From assembly GCA_032207245.1 (NCBI GenBank), contig CM063510.1, forward strand, positions 47,849,625 to 47,913,624: a DNA stretch of 64,000 nt, read 5' to 3'. This document shows, in pieces, positions 36,267-48,147 of the stretch. This stretch comes from Pardosa pseudoannulata (lineage: Eukaryota > Arthropoda > Arachnida > Araneae > Lycosidae). The notes under the pieces are model-generated. The model had not been told where the DNA came from. It made no database searches and saw nothing but the letters and a program-made list of their open reading frames with translations. Within the stretch, counting starts at the first letter, position 1; every line of letters begins with the position of its first letter. A program made the translations under genes and the position numbers.

Positions 36267-38214
36267 TTGGTAGAACCCCCCCCCCACACACACACACACA
36301 TACACATTTCTCGAACCACGTAGACCCTTCAATTGTCCATCGATCAGTGTCAAAATTCCTTTGACAAGGGTCGTACAAGGATCCGAACAGTAATCGCAGT
36401 GGAGTTAAAGCCAGTATTATAACATAAACGGGGAAAATAATTACGAAAGCAGTAAATATTTTGGCAATTTTTCACAGCTACTGTTCTACTTATCAGAAAA
36501 ATTATTTTTCAATGATTTTTTATTCCAACTGTGCGTGAATCGTCCTCCTAGTTTCTATTTTGTTGCTGCGCCCCTTTAACTGATGCGCCGGTGGCAAATG
36601 CCACCATTGCTACACCCTAGTTACGGCCCTGCCTTCCTTGTGCGTAGAAATTAAATTTTTCCTATTACAAAAATAATTTATACATACCTTTTATACATGT
36701 ATAAAATAAAAAAGTTTGTTTTACATATATCATGCTATTTATGAAATAAAAATAAAGTACTTCATTTCTATTAGGATTCATTTAATTAAAAAAATAACAT
36801 AATAGGGAAATTAATTTAACATAAAAGTAAATTCAACATTAATAATGTCACACATTTTTTATCTGATATATTACATATAAATATATTATTTTGTTGGTGA
36901 AAAGAATGGTACATTTCCTTATATCAAGCTCGTTTTCTTATCCGCTTAATTATTTCCGAGTTCTTACACTATCTTGTTTAAAATTCAAAAATGTAAGTAT
37001 TTGCTGTCTAGTGATAACTTGATGCCATGTAAATTATATAAGTAATATTTGCATCTATGTTAAAACTAAACTATATCAAAATAAATAAAAATCTCGGGAG
37101 TTGTTCATAGATTTTTCTTTATGCTTCTCCCTCCTCCTATTTGTTAATATTCTACTAATGTAAAATTTTTTTTTATGAAATCAATCACTATATCAGTGAA
37201 ATTTAGCTATATACCAAAATCTAGTCTAACGTGATAAGTTGAAGTTATTCTCTAACATCGAATTTGTCTCCAGAAACTCACCGTGATAGGAGGACGATAT
37301 ACAACGGATTACAGAAATTAGCACACCCCATATCTTGACCATAGGGGGGGGGTGAGGATAAAGCCTGCGGCCCCGCAAGACATTTATAACCGAAATCATT
37401 TTTCTAAGAAAACTGTTGTCTATGCACAGAGAAGCAGAGGGCAAGCATGCTCAATTTTCTTTCCACGAAACGGTCTTTTAGAATTTTTGGATTTCGACGA
37501 GGAGGGGAGGGCCCGAACACTCCCCTTGACTATGGCCTATAAACAATAAATCTGTTAGTTTCTTGTTAAATCCTTTTTCGATGGCATGTACTTATTCCAG
37601 AAAAAAAAGTTTTGAAAAATTGAAGAAACATACAGTTATTAGAGTACACATACTTGCTTTAAACAATTCGCAGGAAAGGATGATAACCGTAAATAGAATA
37701 ACTCTTAAGAACACTAATACAAACATAATAACTTCAACATACATCAAAATGTCGAATCATATATTTCATATGTGAATACAATCTTAAAAATCTGAAGGAG
37801 AAAACTACAAGTTCGTTCCTCTTTTAAAAATTCTGGGGACGGGCAATTGCTCCTCCCAAATTACGCACATGGTGGTGGGGAAAAATGAAATGAAGTTTCG
37901 TTTTCCGTATGTGCAGTCGTAACAGCGGAACTTGTCCGAATCGATTAAGAGAGGGTTTAAATGAGTAATTCAGCTGAAATTTTCCCCGGTTGTTCTATTG
38001 CTTTTACTTTCTAAAAGGAAGGAAAAACAGAGAGATTCAAGTAACTCTTGCATTACAATTACAGCTAGTTCTCATTTATGAACTGCAGTAATTTTAGAAA
38101 TTATAGTATGTAATTTAAGGGGTCTCAGGATCTATTTAATCAACAAAATTTTCGATTTTTAAAAAAACATTTATAGTATATTAATCTATGAACATTTCTG
38201 GCGTGTGCAGCATA
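36267..38214. other. Intergenic, mixed old repeats
   Basis: A C-run followed by (CA)n is at about 36278-36306. CAGGGCCGTAACTAGGGTG, reverse complement ending at about 36632, looks like a transposon terminus without a visible partner. No exon is recognised. Confidence 0.4.
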
Positions 38215-38224
38215 TGTCCTGGTT

Positions 38225-38365
38225 ATGTAGTTGCCTTACACGGAACCCGCAGTGTTTAGTTTCCAAGCATGTCTGATCCTCGGCTTGTCTACCCACTGAA
38301 GGGGTGAAAGGCTAATCAACCTTACCCAACCCGGGGATCGAACCTCGGACCAGTGTCGGATGGAA
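38225..38365 (-). repeat. Possible truncated tRNA-derived SINE
   Basis: A minus-strand B-box-like GAGGTTCGATCCCCGGG (about 38331-38347) is followed by a body containing TTAGCCTTTCACCCC and GTAGACAAGCCGAGG. The A-box end is not clear. Confidence 0.4.
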
Positions 38366-38436
38366 ATTATAGCGAATTAAATTATTTGCATTATCTGTCT
38401 CTTCCATAATAATTTATTTTTTCTCAAATTCCGGAC

Positions 38437-38600
38437 GGTGGTCGAAAGTTAGAGCACTGTTCTTCAATACTGGATTTCGAGGGTTCGAATTCCGTTCCTG
38501 ACATGGGCTTTCGCAGCTATTTGGATTCGGCTTTAAGTAGCAGGTTTCGATCTCATTAGCCCTAGTGTAGCAAAACAATAGACTGTAGTAATCAAACCTC
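38437..38600 (+). repeat. tRNA-derived SINE-like element (copy 2)
   Basis: A box GGTGGTCGAAAGTT at 38437 and B box GGGTTCGAATTCC at 38481-38493, with a body (AGCTATTTGGATTCGGCTT, AAGTAGCAGGTTTCG) matching the intronic copy at 22440-22620. Confidence 0.65.
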
Positions 38601-39789
38601 AAATTCCCTTTATTTAAATTTGTGCGCATATCATTTAACCATTGATTCTTTAAGTGGTCTATATTTAACCCCAAGGGTCTATTCCGACGTGTAAACGGTC
38701 CATGATAAAATAAAAGTGTCATATAAGAGGTCTAGGATAGAGACAAAGAAAAAAAAATGGAGATGCATTAAATATAAATGACGATTTACAAGAGTGGACT
38801 TCATTCAGGCAGTCATCACTAAAGTCTTCGCTTTCTGCAAATGTAATCCACAATCAATAGTACCTATACACTTAGAAAATACTTTCTTATAACAGTAAAT
38901 ACACATATTTACATTAAATTATATATTAGAATTATTTGTGGAAAATGTGTAAGCAGGCTATTTGCTTTGTGGTCGTAGCATTTTGATACAGGGGTATTGA
39001 AGAAACGGTTATAATATAAGAAATAATAGGAATAAGTACTAACAAAGAATGCAGTTGAAAAAAAGATTGATATCAGCAATTCTTACATCAGAAAGATGAC
39101 TTATTCTGCATTATGGAACATTGCAAGAAAGTTTTGATAGCTTTTCCAACGTCATACCTTATAAGAAAGGACTTTCAGTACAGTTGCCAATCTTCTTCAA
39201 AATAAATATATAAACAAATAAATAAAAATAAAGATAACAGATAGTAAATAACTAGCCACAGAGTTTTAAGGGTAAACTGGACTAAATTAAAGTTCAATAT
39301 TGAAAATTTACTATCAAAGCATCAAGCTTATCTCATCCATTAAGTTGGATTTTTGCGTATAAATTACAAAACAATATTATAAAATTAGCATTCTGTACTT
39401 AATAAAAAGTAAATGCATAAAACTGAACATGCTTAATTTTTTTTTTCAACTCTAATGAAAAACCCTGTTAAAGTGAGTAGTTCTGAGTCAGCTGTCAAAA
39501 ACACATTTGAATTTGTAAAAATTTACCAGTAAGATGTCAGGGAGTCTATTCAAAACAAAAAAACAGACTATGGGTCTATGGGTGAAAAAAGTTTGGGAAC
39601 CAAACCAAAGGCCAGCAAAATGTTGATAACAAGGTACAAGCAGCCAGCCAATAGGAAAATTTTCAGCAGATTGCAGTGGACTCTCAATTGCTACAGTTTA
39701 TCAAATTGCTTTTTAAACAGATTAATGAAGAGTTGTGTACTTGTGTCAAAGAACATTTTCACAATACTACAGTGCAGTTGGAACTGAAT

Positions 39790-40470
39790 GATACAATTTA
39801 ACAATAACTAATATAAATATTTCCCAAAACTATCAAATTAAGGAAAAAAGTTATCAAAAATACAGGGTTTTTTTCAAAAAATATTGGTCAAATGAGTGAG
39901 AAAGTAAAAAGAAAAGTTTGTATATTTAAATTATATATTTGCCTACAGACAATTTAACTTGTACTAATTTAATCGTTTTCAAAATATATCAGAAATGAAA
40001 AAAATCCAAAATATATCAAGTTTATTAACATCCTTTCTAAATCTATTAGAACAAATGGGAGAAGTAAAAAGAAAATTTTTTAAAGTATCAACAATTAAAT
40101 TATATAGTTGCTTATAAACAATTTAACATGTACTAATACAATTATTTCCCCCAAATATTGCAGATATTAGGAAACTTTCAAAAATATCAATGTACTTCCA
40201 AAAATTATTGGACAAGTGGGAGAAATAAAGAGCAAAATTAATAAATTTTTCACAGTGAAATTTTATATTTGCTTGAAAGGAATTTAACATGTATTAATAT
40301 AATCATTTCCAAAACATATCAGAAATAAAGGAAAAATTCAGAAAAAATAAAAAATATCCATATTTTTTATAAAAAAGATAGGACAAATGGGAGAGAAAGC
40401 AAAAAGAATAATTAATAAAGTATCCACAATTATATTATACATTTGCTTACAAACAATTTAACGTGTACTC
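39790..40470. repeat. Tandem repeat, four to five units of about 160-175 bp
   Basis: The unit start AATTTAAC(A/T)TGTA(C/T)TAAT recurs at about 39795, 39951, 40120, 40281 and 40455, giving spacings of 156, 169, 161 and 174 bp. Each unit then has TTTCCAAAAC(A/T)TATCAGAAAT-like, GGACAAATGGGAGA-like and ATTATATATTTGCTTA-like words. Confidence 0.8.
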
Positions 40471-41000
40471 TTATCATATGAAAGTCTATTTGCTAAATAT
40501 TAATCAACACATAATGAATAAATTTAGTTAAATTTCCCTTTGCAAATATTTTCTATTTGTTTGCATAGCTTTTATAGGATACCTACAGAAATTTTAAAAG
40601 TTCATTTAAATACTTTTTCCTGACATTTTTGGAAGCGATTTTGAAGAATTTTCTGATATATTTTATTTTAAAAATTCTTAGGAAAAATTACACATGTAAT
40701 ATATGCATTGTAGAATAGAAAAGAACTACTTAAACTACTACTCAACTTTAAGAAGATTCCAACCAAAGTTTAAAAATGAAATAAATTGCTATAATTTAAA
40801 TATTTTGATACCTTTTTTTGTTGAAAACACTGTTGGTAAATTGTTATAAAAAGTAGGTTACAGCAGTAAATTGCCAATATAGAAATTCACATTTTCTTTT
40901 AACCCTTTCGCGACGGGAAGCGCAAACGCGTGCTTATCTCTGAGGCCAGCAGTCACTTTCGCGAGTGAGTATCCTGGGCTGGAGGGTTTTTTGCTATTAA

Positions 41001-41100
41001 NNNNNNNNNNNNNNNNNNNNNNNNNNNNNNNNNNNNNNNNNNNNNNNNNNNNNNNNNNNNNNNNNNNNNNNNNNNNNNNNNNNNNNNNNNNNNNNNNNNN
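41001..41100. other. Assembly gap of 100 N
   Basis: One hundred consecutive N. The gypsy pol frame enters it from the right and piggyBac end sequence leaves it on the left, so the 3' end of pol and the 3' LTR are probably hidden here. The true length is unknown. Confidence 0.98.
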
Positions 41101-44100
41101 AAGAGTTTCTCTGAAAGACCGACCTTTCGGACCGGGGTATAAACCCATACGAGGTCTCCAGGACTATAAGACACCATTCGGTGCTTGGAGTCATAACGTC
41201 GACGGTCTTTATCTTGCGCTCTCAGAGTATGCGTTCGAGCCAACTGTCTCGACTCTTCTGCTCTGGAAATAGTCTTGGCTATGTAATCGTTAGTTGCATC
41301 ATCAGGGCAGAATGGAAACATCGTGTCCAGAGTCGTTTCGGCTTCACGTCCATGAACTAGGTAGAACGGTGTGAATCCTGTTGTCTCCTGCTTAGCAGTG
41401 TTATAGGCGAACGTCACAAATGGTAGAATTTCGTCCCAGTTTTTTTGTTCGGTGTTAACATACATGGACAGCATATCGGCTAGAGTTTTGTTAAGGCGCT
41501 CCGTCAAACCATTTGTCTGGGGATGATAGGCCGTCGTCATGCGATGATCGATATTACACAATTCGACGAGAGCGGAAACAAGTCTGGATTGAAAAACGGC
41601 ACCACGATCTGTAATAATGACTCGAGGAGCTCCATGTTTTAGAAGAATCTCTTCGAGCAGGAACTTGGCTACTTCTCCAGCTTCAGCAGTTGGTAAAGCT
41701 TTAGTTATTGCATAGCGGGTACAATAATCGGTGCATACTGCGATCCACTTATTACCATGGGCAGATTTAGGAAATCTCCCAAGCAGATCTATCCCAATTC
41801 GATGAAATGGTGCGACAGCAGGAGGGATAGAAACCAGGCGTCCAGGTGGTAGTTGTGTAACTGATTTTTTCCTTTGGCAATCTCGGCAGTGCATGACATA
41901 TCTAACAACATTTCGGTACATTCCCGGCCAATAAAATCTTTTCCGGATCCTGTCGTACGTTTTCGCAAAGCCCAGATGCCCTGCGGTAGGCGCGTCGTGA
42001 AAATGTTTAAGTATGTCTGCACGTAGATGTTTGGGAATGACGGGCAACCATGTCTTTCCAGCTGGATCAAAATTCTTTCTGCATAGGACTCCATCAATTA
42101 ACTCAAATTGCCTTTCGGTGGATGATCCGATCTTCGGAAGGATCATTTTTGCTATGTCTGGATCTTTCTTCTGCTCGACAGCGAGGTCTATACTAGTAGT
42201 TACTGCTAAAAATTGATCTTGCGTCTCAGTCTCTTCGTCTACTGGATTCCTCGAGAGAGCGTCGGCATCGTTATGCTTCCTACCCGATTTGTATTTTACT
42301 GAAAAATTATGTTCTTGGAGTCGAAGAGCCCACCTTGCCAGTCGGCCTGAGGGATCCTTGAGATTCATAAGCCAGCACAATGAATGGTGATCTGTTACAA
42401 CCGTAAAATGTCTTCCAAACAGGTATGGCCGGAATTTATTGATAGCCCATACGACGGCAAGGCATTCCCGTTCTGTAGTAGAATAATTTTTTTCGGCCTT
42501 TGTCAGGGTCCTAGAGGCGTAGGCTATGACCTTCTCGACTTCATTCTGAATTTGAATCAGAACTGCTCCAATACCATATCCACTGGCGTCTGTATGAATT
42601 TCTGTAGTACATCTTTCGTCGAATATCCCCAATACTGGATCAGATGTAAGCGCTTTCTTCAGGTCGTCAAAAGCCTCTACCTCTTTAGAACCCCAATGAA
42701 ATTTCGCATCGCCTTTCAGCAGCACCTGAAGGGGCTCGGCAAGATAGCAAAAGCCCTTAATGAACCTTCTGAAGTAGGAGCAAAGCCCAAGAAAGCTTCG
42801 TACGTCATGTAAGTTCTGTGGAGTAGGGAAATTGGTCACGGCTTTCACTTTGTCAGGATCTGGACGGACACCGCTACTGGATACGAGATGGCCTAGGATT
42901 TTTACTTCTTGAGCAGCAAAAAGGCACTTCTTGGAGTTAAGTATGAGTCCAGCTTCTTGAATGCATTTCAGAACTGTCCTTAATCGGATAAGGTGGTCTT
43001 CGTAACTTTCTGAGAAAACTACTATGTCGTCCAAGTAACATAGGCACATAGTCCATTTAAGATGGCGTAGCAAATTATCCATCATTCTTTCAAAAGTTGC
43101 AGGTGCATTGCAAAGTCCAAACGGCATGACTTTAAATTCGTATAACCCTTCTGGAGTAATAAAGGCAGTCTTTTCACGATCTGCTTCATCCACTTCTATC
43201 TGCCAGTAACCAGATCGGAGATCCATGGAAGAAAAGAACTTGGCGCCTTTTAAACAGTCTAGAGTATCGTCAATACGGGGCAGAGGATAAACATCCTTCT
43301 TCGTTATTCTATTCAGTTTGCGATAGTCCACGCAAAAACGCCAGCTACCATCTTTTTTTCTTATCAGTACCACAGGAGATGACCATGGACTCTCAGATGG
43401 CTGGACAATACCTTGGTCAAGCATTTTCTGAACCTCGTCTCTAATTATGCTTCTTTCAGTCGGTGAAACTCGGTAAGCCCTTTGGTAGATTGGAGCATGG
43501 TCACCCGTATTGATCCTGTGTTTCACATTTGTCTTTGCGGCTGTCGACCTGTTAGCTTTTGTAAAGATTCCCGGAAAGGCTTGTAGAAGCTCGACTAATT
43601 TGCGTTTTCTTTCGCTGCTCAACTCAGGGGATATCATCTTGGTATAATCTGTATTGGAATTCGTCGGGTCCTGTAGAGTACTAGTAATTTCTGTTGTTTC
43701 CGCAATCTCGCATATATGTCCTTCATCCAATAGCTCAGCTTCGCCTACGTACATTCCTTTAGGAATGACTTGATCTTTAACTTGCATGTTGGCAATCCAA
43801 ATTTCATTTCGTCCATTATGGTATAAGGATACCATAGATGGTATGGCAAGGTTTCTTTCGAGCAGCAAGTGTCTATTGCCGTCCAAAATTACGCTTATGT
43901 TTCTTCCGACATCTAGTCCTGATACTGCTATTCTCGTCATTGAGCGTGGCTTAAGCCTGTAGTCCTTCGTGGCATACACCTTCCAAGCGTCTAGTGCTTT
44001 GGTTTCTTGGCCAGTATCTTCTAACAACAGTTCACTTCTGCCACAGTCTATCACAGCTTGAGAAGCTTCCAAAAAGTCCCAGCCGAGGATTACGTCGTGA

Positions 44101-44354
44101 CTACGATGCTGTAGGACGATGAATTCAACAGGCAGCTCTCGTCTATTTATCACGACACGCAGAACACATTTTCCTAGTGGCCTAACAAAATTGCCATTTG
44201 CGACTTTCAGCATAGTGTTCTTGACGTCAGCGAACATAACTTTCTTTAAGTATCGACGAAACTTATCGGAGACGACAGAAAAGGAGGCTCCAGAATCTAC
44301 TAGAGCACGGATCGGTTGATTATCTACTAGAACGTCGAGGTGGTTACCCGTCAT
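41101..44354 (-). CDS. pol: Ty3/gypsy pol polyprotein (3' end lost in gap)
   Basis: One open frame of about 1085 residues runs from ATG at 44354 to the gap. Domains in order are an aspartic protease (ALVDSGASFSVV, residues about 16-27) and reverse transcriptase (MDLRSGYWQIEV and CYLDDIVVF, the YxDD motif). RNase H (EIHTDASGYGIGAVL) and a zinc-binding HHCC integrase head (HLGFAKTYDRIRKRFYWPG, then CRDCQRKK) follow. The integrase core has Asp in IGIDLLGRFP, Asp in IITDRGAVF and Glu in GLTERLNKTL. A post-core DLVWVY motif appears just before the gap. All catalytic residues are present and no stop interrupts the frame, suggesting a recent insertion. The frame is open further upstream across the gag stop, so the 44354 ATG is probably not a real start. 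Confidence 0.93.
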
Positions 44355-44416
44355 CCTTGCGGCCGATGGAGGATTTTCATTACATGCGGCCTCACCTCCT
44401 CGAAAGGTCGCTGTGC

Positions 44417-45535
44417 TTAGTTTTCCTCGTTTCTACGGCTTGGAGATTGACCTGATCGACGATATGGCGACGGTGATCGGGAACGACGGGTTGGTGATCG
44501 GCCTCTAGTAGGACTAGGAAACGAACGGCGTTCGAAGCTTGGTCGGCGAAACTCATCTTCAATGTCATCGAAGTTCTGTCGGCGGGCTCGATAATCGTCA
44601 AAAACGGCCTTCCTCTCACGGCAATAGCGTACGTGTCCAGGGCGTCCACAGTGGAAACACACTGGCCTGTTGTCGGTCGTTCTCCATAGGTCCGTTTTCC
44701 TGGGCTGGGGTACTGATCTCTGGACAGGACTTCTGGCTTTCCTCGTTACAGCGGCTGCATACGTGGGACGTCGTTGGGCGTCTGCAGACTTTGCGACCAC
44801 TGGCGCCAAAGCTTTTTCGACTTCGTCTTGGATGACGGTCTGTAGCGGCTGGGAATAGGGGTCCGGCAACTCGTCTACTTGATTTACTACTCGATTAATC
44901 TCTTCGCGTACAATTCTACGGATAAGAGATACTAAATCGGTCTCGTCCTCCATGGCTGCAACTGGTACGACGTTTGGTAGTCGCTCAAATTTTCGGCCAA
45001 TTCTTTTTTGCCTCATGTCTTCAATGTAGTTACACCACTTGATGAAGTCAGCCGTAGTCTTCACATGTTTCATTAGGAGCACTTGGTAAATATCTTCGGC
45101 AACGCCTTTCATTAAGTGAGACACTTTCTCGTCGTCGGACATTGAAGGATTGACTTCTTGACAAATCCCTAATACACTCTGAATGTAGGACTGCGTACTC
45201 TCTCCGGTCCTTTGAGCTCTACATTTCAGTTGCTCTTCGGCCTTTTTAGTGTACCTATGGCGATCGCCCAAAAGTTCATTTAAACCCTTTTTGAATGCGT
45301 CCCAGGAGTCCAAGATATCTTCATTATTTAGGTACCATTGCTTGGCCGTACCGTCTAGGAAAAAATAGACATTTGCGAGACACATCATTTCATCCCAATT
45401 GTTGAACTTGGCCACCCGATCGTATTCCGCAAGCCATTTCCGAGGGTCGTCTCCAGGCTCCCCACGGAAGGTTGAGGGGTTCCTTATAGGCGAGTAGGTA
45501 GGAGTTACCACGACAGGCTTTGTATCTTCGGGCAT
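44417..45535 (-). CDS. gag: Ty3/gypsy gag
   Basis: From ATG at 45535 (MPEDTKPVVVTP) the frame gives 372 residues. The central retrotransposon gag domain has FRGEPGDDPRKWLAEYDRVA, WDEMMCLANVYFFLDGTAKQWY and TGESTQSYIQSVLGIC. A CCHC zinc knuckle (CFHCGRPGHVRYC) and an Arg/Ser-rich tail (SPTRRSRSPSPYRR) follow. The open frame extends upstream to 45691 without an ATG, into the LTR/primer-binding region, so 45535 is the chosen start. Gag packages the element RNA. Gag and pol are in a -1 relation. Confidence 0.9.
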   Translation of the reverse strand: MPEDTKPVVVTPTYSPIRNPSTFRGEPGDDPRKWLAEYDRVAKFNNWDEMMCLANVYFFLDGTAKQWYLNNEDILDSWDAFKKGLNELLGDRHRYTKKAEEQLKCRAQRTGESTQSYIQSVLGICQEVNPSMSDDEKVSHLMKGVAEDIYQVLLMKHVKTTADFIKWCNYIEDMRQKRIGRKFERLPNVVPVAAMEDETDLVSLIRRIVREEINRVVNQVDELPDPYSQPLQTVIQDEVEKALAPVVAKSADAQRRPTYAAAVTRKARSPVQRSVPQPRKTDLWRTTDNRPVCFHCGRPGHVRYCRERKAVFDDYRARRQNFDDIEDEFRRPSFERRSFPSPTRGRSPTRRSRSPSPYRRSGQSPSRRNEEN

Positions 45536-45667
45536 TATCTGCTTCTTTCTTTTTTCTGGGATGTAAAGGCCGAATTCCGGAGGTAATTCTCTTAAACGGA
45601 GACTTCTGCGAACACTGTCAGAATTATCCACAATGGCGAAATCGTTACCCGGCGCCTCCACCAAATT

Positions 45668-45875
45668 TGTCACGAAGATTCGAATGAACACACCGTTTAA
45701 CGTAACAGAAGAATTTATTGAAGCTAAGTAGCAACTCGCAACTTTACAAGATCAAGAAGTAGCCTACAACTAGTGGGTATCAGCTTTTATACCCGAACAG
45801 AACATTCGAGAAATAACTAATTTACATATTAAAGAAAGATCTAGAATATTCAAGAACATAAGGAAACAATAAACA
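45668..45875 (-). repeat. Candidate 5' LTR and primer-binding site of the gypsy element
   Basis: Minus-strand sequence runs from a possible TGTTTATTG start to ...GTGACA, with a TATAAAAG box near 45788-45795 and AATAAA near 45714. Directly after it, TGGTGGAGGCGCCGGGT (45663-45647) starts with TGG as a tRNA primer-binding site should. The end next to gag is well supported; the outer end is a guess because the partner LTR is not available. Confidence 0.5.
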
Positions 45876-45909
45876 ATATTTTTAAATTAAAAATCCGTAC
45901 TTTGGATAA

Positions 45910-45990
45910 ACTGCCATGTCAAGCATCGAACCCACAATCTCCGCGTCTGGATCGCGTGCTTTGACCATTCGGCCACTTAGCTAGTTGGCT
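45910..45990 (-). repeat. tRNA-derived SINE-like head next to the LTR
   Basis: Minus-strand A box TGGCCGAATGGTC (45963-45975) and B box GGGTTCGATGC (45923-45933) are spaced as in a tRNA. The sequence continues into unrelated AT-rich DNA, so it is not a clean tRNA gene. Confidence 0.5.
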
Positions 45991-46034
45991 AAGTTACTTT
46001 ATGCGGCAATATGTTATTTAAACCTTTTTTGTAT

Positions 46035-46347
46035 GAAAAATTTTAAAAACAGGGATCTACAAACAATCCTACGTGATAGTCCTTGCACTCGTAGTAACTC
46101 AATTGCCGTTTTGGAGGATTTTTCCGGAATGTGAAAAGACGAAACATTGTCAATTTCTTTGTCAGAAATGTCCTCCTCATCATCATAAGAATCACTAGAT
46201 CCATTATGAACATAAAGAACAATCAGAATATATTATAGTGTCACTATTACTAATATCTTAATCTGTTTCAGAATTGAAATCTGAAATATTTCACGTCATT
46301 TCAGCTATTTCAAGCTCAGTTAAACACTTTTGACGCTTCAAAAATCT
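46035..46347 (-). pseudogene. piggyBac transposase N-terminal remnant
   Basis: The minus strand reads RFLKRQKCLTELEIAEM, ISDFNSETD, SSDSYDDEEDISDKEIDN and VSSFHIPEKSSKTAIELL, interrupted by three stops and a shift. The acidic Asp/Ser/Glu-rich N-terminus with this arrangement is typical of piggyBac transposases. The catalytic part is absent between here and the gypsy insertion. Confidence 0.65.
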
Positions 46348-46827
46348 AACAATAAAAAGAGAAAAAAAAAATCAAGTCTGTCAGATCTAATTCTGTACTA
46401 AAAACTGGACTGCAAACCGAAATACACAATGCTTTAGCAAAAATAAAACTCCCCTGCTTACATAAACAAACATCACGTGGGAATTTAAAGAGCCATCATA
46501 AAACATGTCAATCGAAAACATTCCTTTTCCCTCATGTTTATATAATCAAAAACCACTTGTATGTGTATCATATTACTCTCCTATTGAGTACAAGGTCAAA
46601 TCTACATGTATCTAAATCCATATGGACTTACAATGCCATCTTGTGTCAAAACTTATAGTTTTTAAAATGTTCCACAACACTGGCACACATATGTGATGGT
46701 TGGGGGTGAACGAGAAAACGCTCTGGCACGCCAGTGTATCGACCGGGAAGTGAGTGCGTTTCTTGCTGGTACGTATTTGTGACAGTAGGCACGAAAGGGT
46801 TAAGCATCTTTCTTTTATGCAGTTTAT

Positions 46828-46866
46828 TATTATTATTATTACTATTACTATTATTATTATTATTAT
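46828..46866. repeat. (ATT)n microsatellite
   Basis: About twelve ATT triplets with occasional ACT variants. Confidence 0.9.
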
Positions 46867-46869
46867 TAA

Positions 46870-47560
46870 ATCGAATGCAATTGTAAAATAGAATTTAGCT
46901 TCTTTTTAACCTTAAATTAACTTTCAGAATAATTAGGAGATGATACATAAAAAAATTTATGTGAAAAAAATTGTATTTGGTAAACATCCTGTTTTATCAA
47001 TTCTTTGTGTTTAAGAAGTAATTCTTTAATTTTACTACAACATTAAGAAATATTAAAAAATAAACAAAAGATCAGTTTGAACTGATTGAACAAGCGATCT
47101 GTTTTATTTGTTAGTTCACAAACTTCCACATCATCATACTTGAACATACCACTTCAACATAAATCTTTGAATAGAAAAAAATACTATTTTTTTTTTACTT
47201 GATATGAAAATAGAAGACTGTTCATTGAAATTGTGGAGACTTACAATCTCATTCATTAACATAAAATATTTAGAATAAGCATTAAATAGCACAATCTCAT
47301 ATAATTTTTTTTTCTTAAATCATGTATATGATGCATGCCTTAGGTAGTATTGATGTACTGAACATTGAAATTACTTCAAAACTAAAAATACTTATTCCTT
47401 AAAATTATTTCAAATAATCCAGATCTATTCTTACTCTAAATAAATACTGAAACAAAATATGAGATGTGAATTCTTTTGTCTAGTAAAGTAATGATCAAAT
47501 AAACATTAAAGATACTCACTTTTTCACAAAAAATATTTATTTATTCATAAAATTATGAAG
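46870..47560. other. Intergenic, nothing recognised
   Basis: AT-rich sequence between the piggyBac end and the BBS10-like gene repeats. Confidence 0.4.
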
Positions 47561-47929
47561 AATTCTAAATTCCATTCTAAATATAAACAAGTACTAAAGT
47601 AAGAAAATTCCTAAATTTTTCCTGTGGTAAATTAAGGTAGTAATAAAATTCATTTTACAAAAACAATATTATCTATGAAAAATTCCTAATATAAATAAGA
47701 ACTAAAGCAGATACATTTCCCCTTTTATTCATTTGATAAATTAGGTATTAATAGAATTTATTGCAATAAAATAATACTATATTTTTTCAGCAACAGTAAT
47801 ATTAATTCTAAAACACCATTTATAATAATATCTTAGCACACAACTGGTTTCAAGTAACTCACTTCTCCCAATTGCACTTTTTAATAATATTTATGAACAT
47901 AGTTTCAACAATGGTAGCAAGTGGAACTC

Positions 47930-47965
<36 letters not shown>

Positions 47966-48135
47966 AGCTTTTAGCACAATATGTTGCCTGCAAAAACAAA
48001 GTAAGAAAATGATTCTTCCATAATTTTTGCAAGAGTAATTCTGAATATCTATGCCCATGAAGTAGGGGATGGTGCCAATCCAAATATAAATAAGTACCGA
48101 AACAAACACATTAAATTTTTTTAAGGTAAATTATG
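47560..48135 (-). repeat. Decayed tandem copies of the 3' end of the BBS10-like gene
   Basis: The segment 47780-48030 aligns by eye with the gene's last part, 48160-48420. Both contain CACACAACTGGTT(C/T)CAAGTA, AATGGAACTCCAA or AAGTGGAACTCCAA, ACAAA(A/T)GCT and TTGC(C/A)TGCAAAA. Further partial copies start near 47628 and 47735, sharing GGTAGTAATAAA(A/T)TT and TTTTACAAAAACAAT. A poly-T run (47933-47960) lies inside the copy and produces a Lys run in the antisense open frame. These copies are non-coding duplicates. Confidence 0.82.
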
Positions 48136-48147
48136 GTAGTAATAAAT

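Larger units (their letters stand above)
40903..46799 (-). mobile_element. piggyBac element interrupted by a Ty3/gypsy insertion
   Basis: TTAA target duplications lie at 40899-40902 and 46800-46803. The ends share the inverted CCCTTTCG(C/T)G and then diverge. TTAA targets and CCCTTT-type termini are characteristic of piggyBac. A piggyBac transposase N-terminus remains at the right side on the minus strand. The interior between about 41001 and 45875 is a gypsy-type retrotransposon plus an assembly gap. Confidence 0.75.

Noticed and set aside
36560..36632. CAGGGCCGTAACTAGGG-type hAT terminus
   Set aside because: Only one end found; not enough to define an element.
42384..42812. 142-codon plus-strand open frame inside the gypsy pol region
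   Set aside because: Antisense shadow of the reverse transcriptase/RNase H coding region.
44539..44835. Plus-strand open frames opposite gag
   Set aside because: Shadow of the GC-rich, stop-poor gag frame.
45535..45691. Gag start at 45691
   Set aside because: The codon there is GTG and the segment overlaps the LTR end and primer-binding site.
45910..45990. Possible tRNA gene near the gypsy LTR
   Set aside because: Same reasoning: degenerate B box and no acceptor-stem pairing that I can support.
47859..48109. Lys-run open frames beside the BBS10-like gene
   Set aside because: They are the decayed duplicate of the gene's 3' end interrupted by poly-T, not a separate gene.
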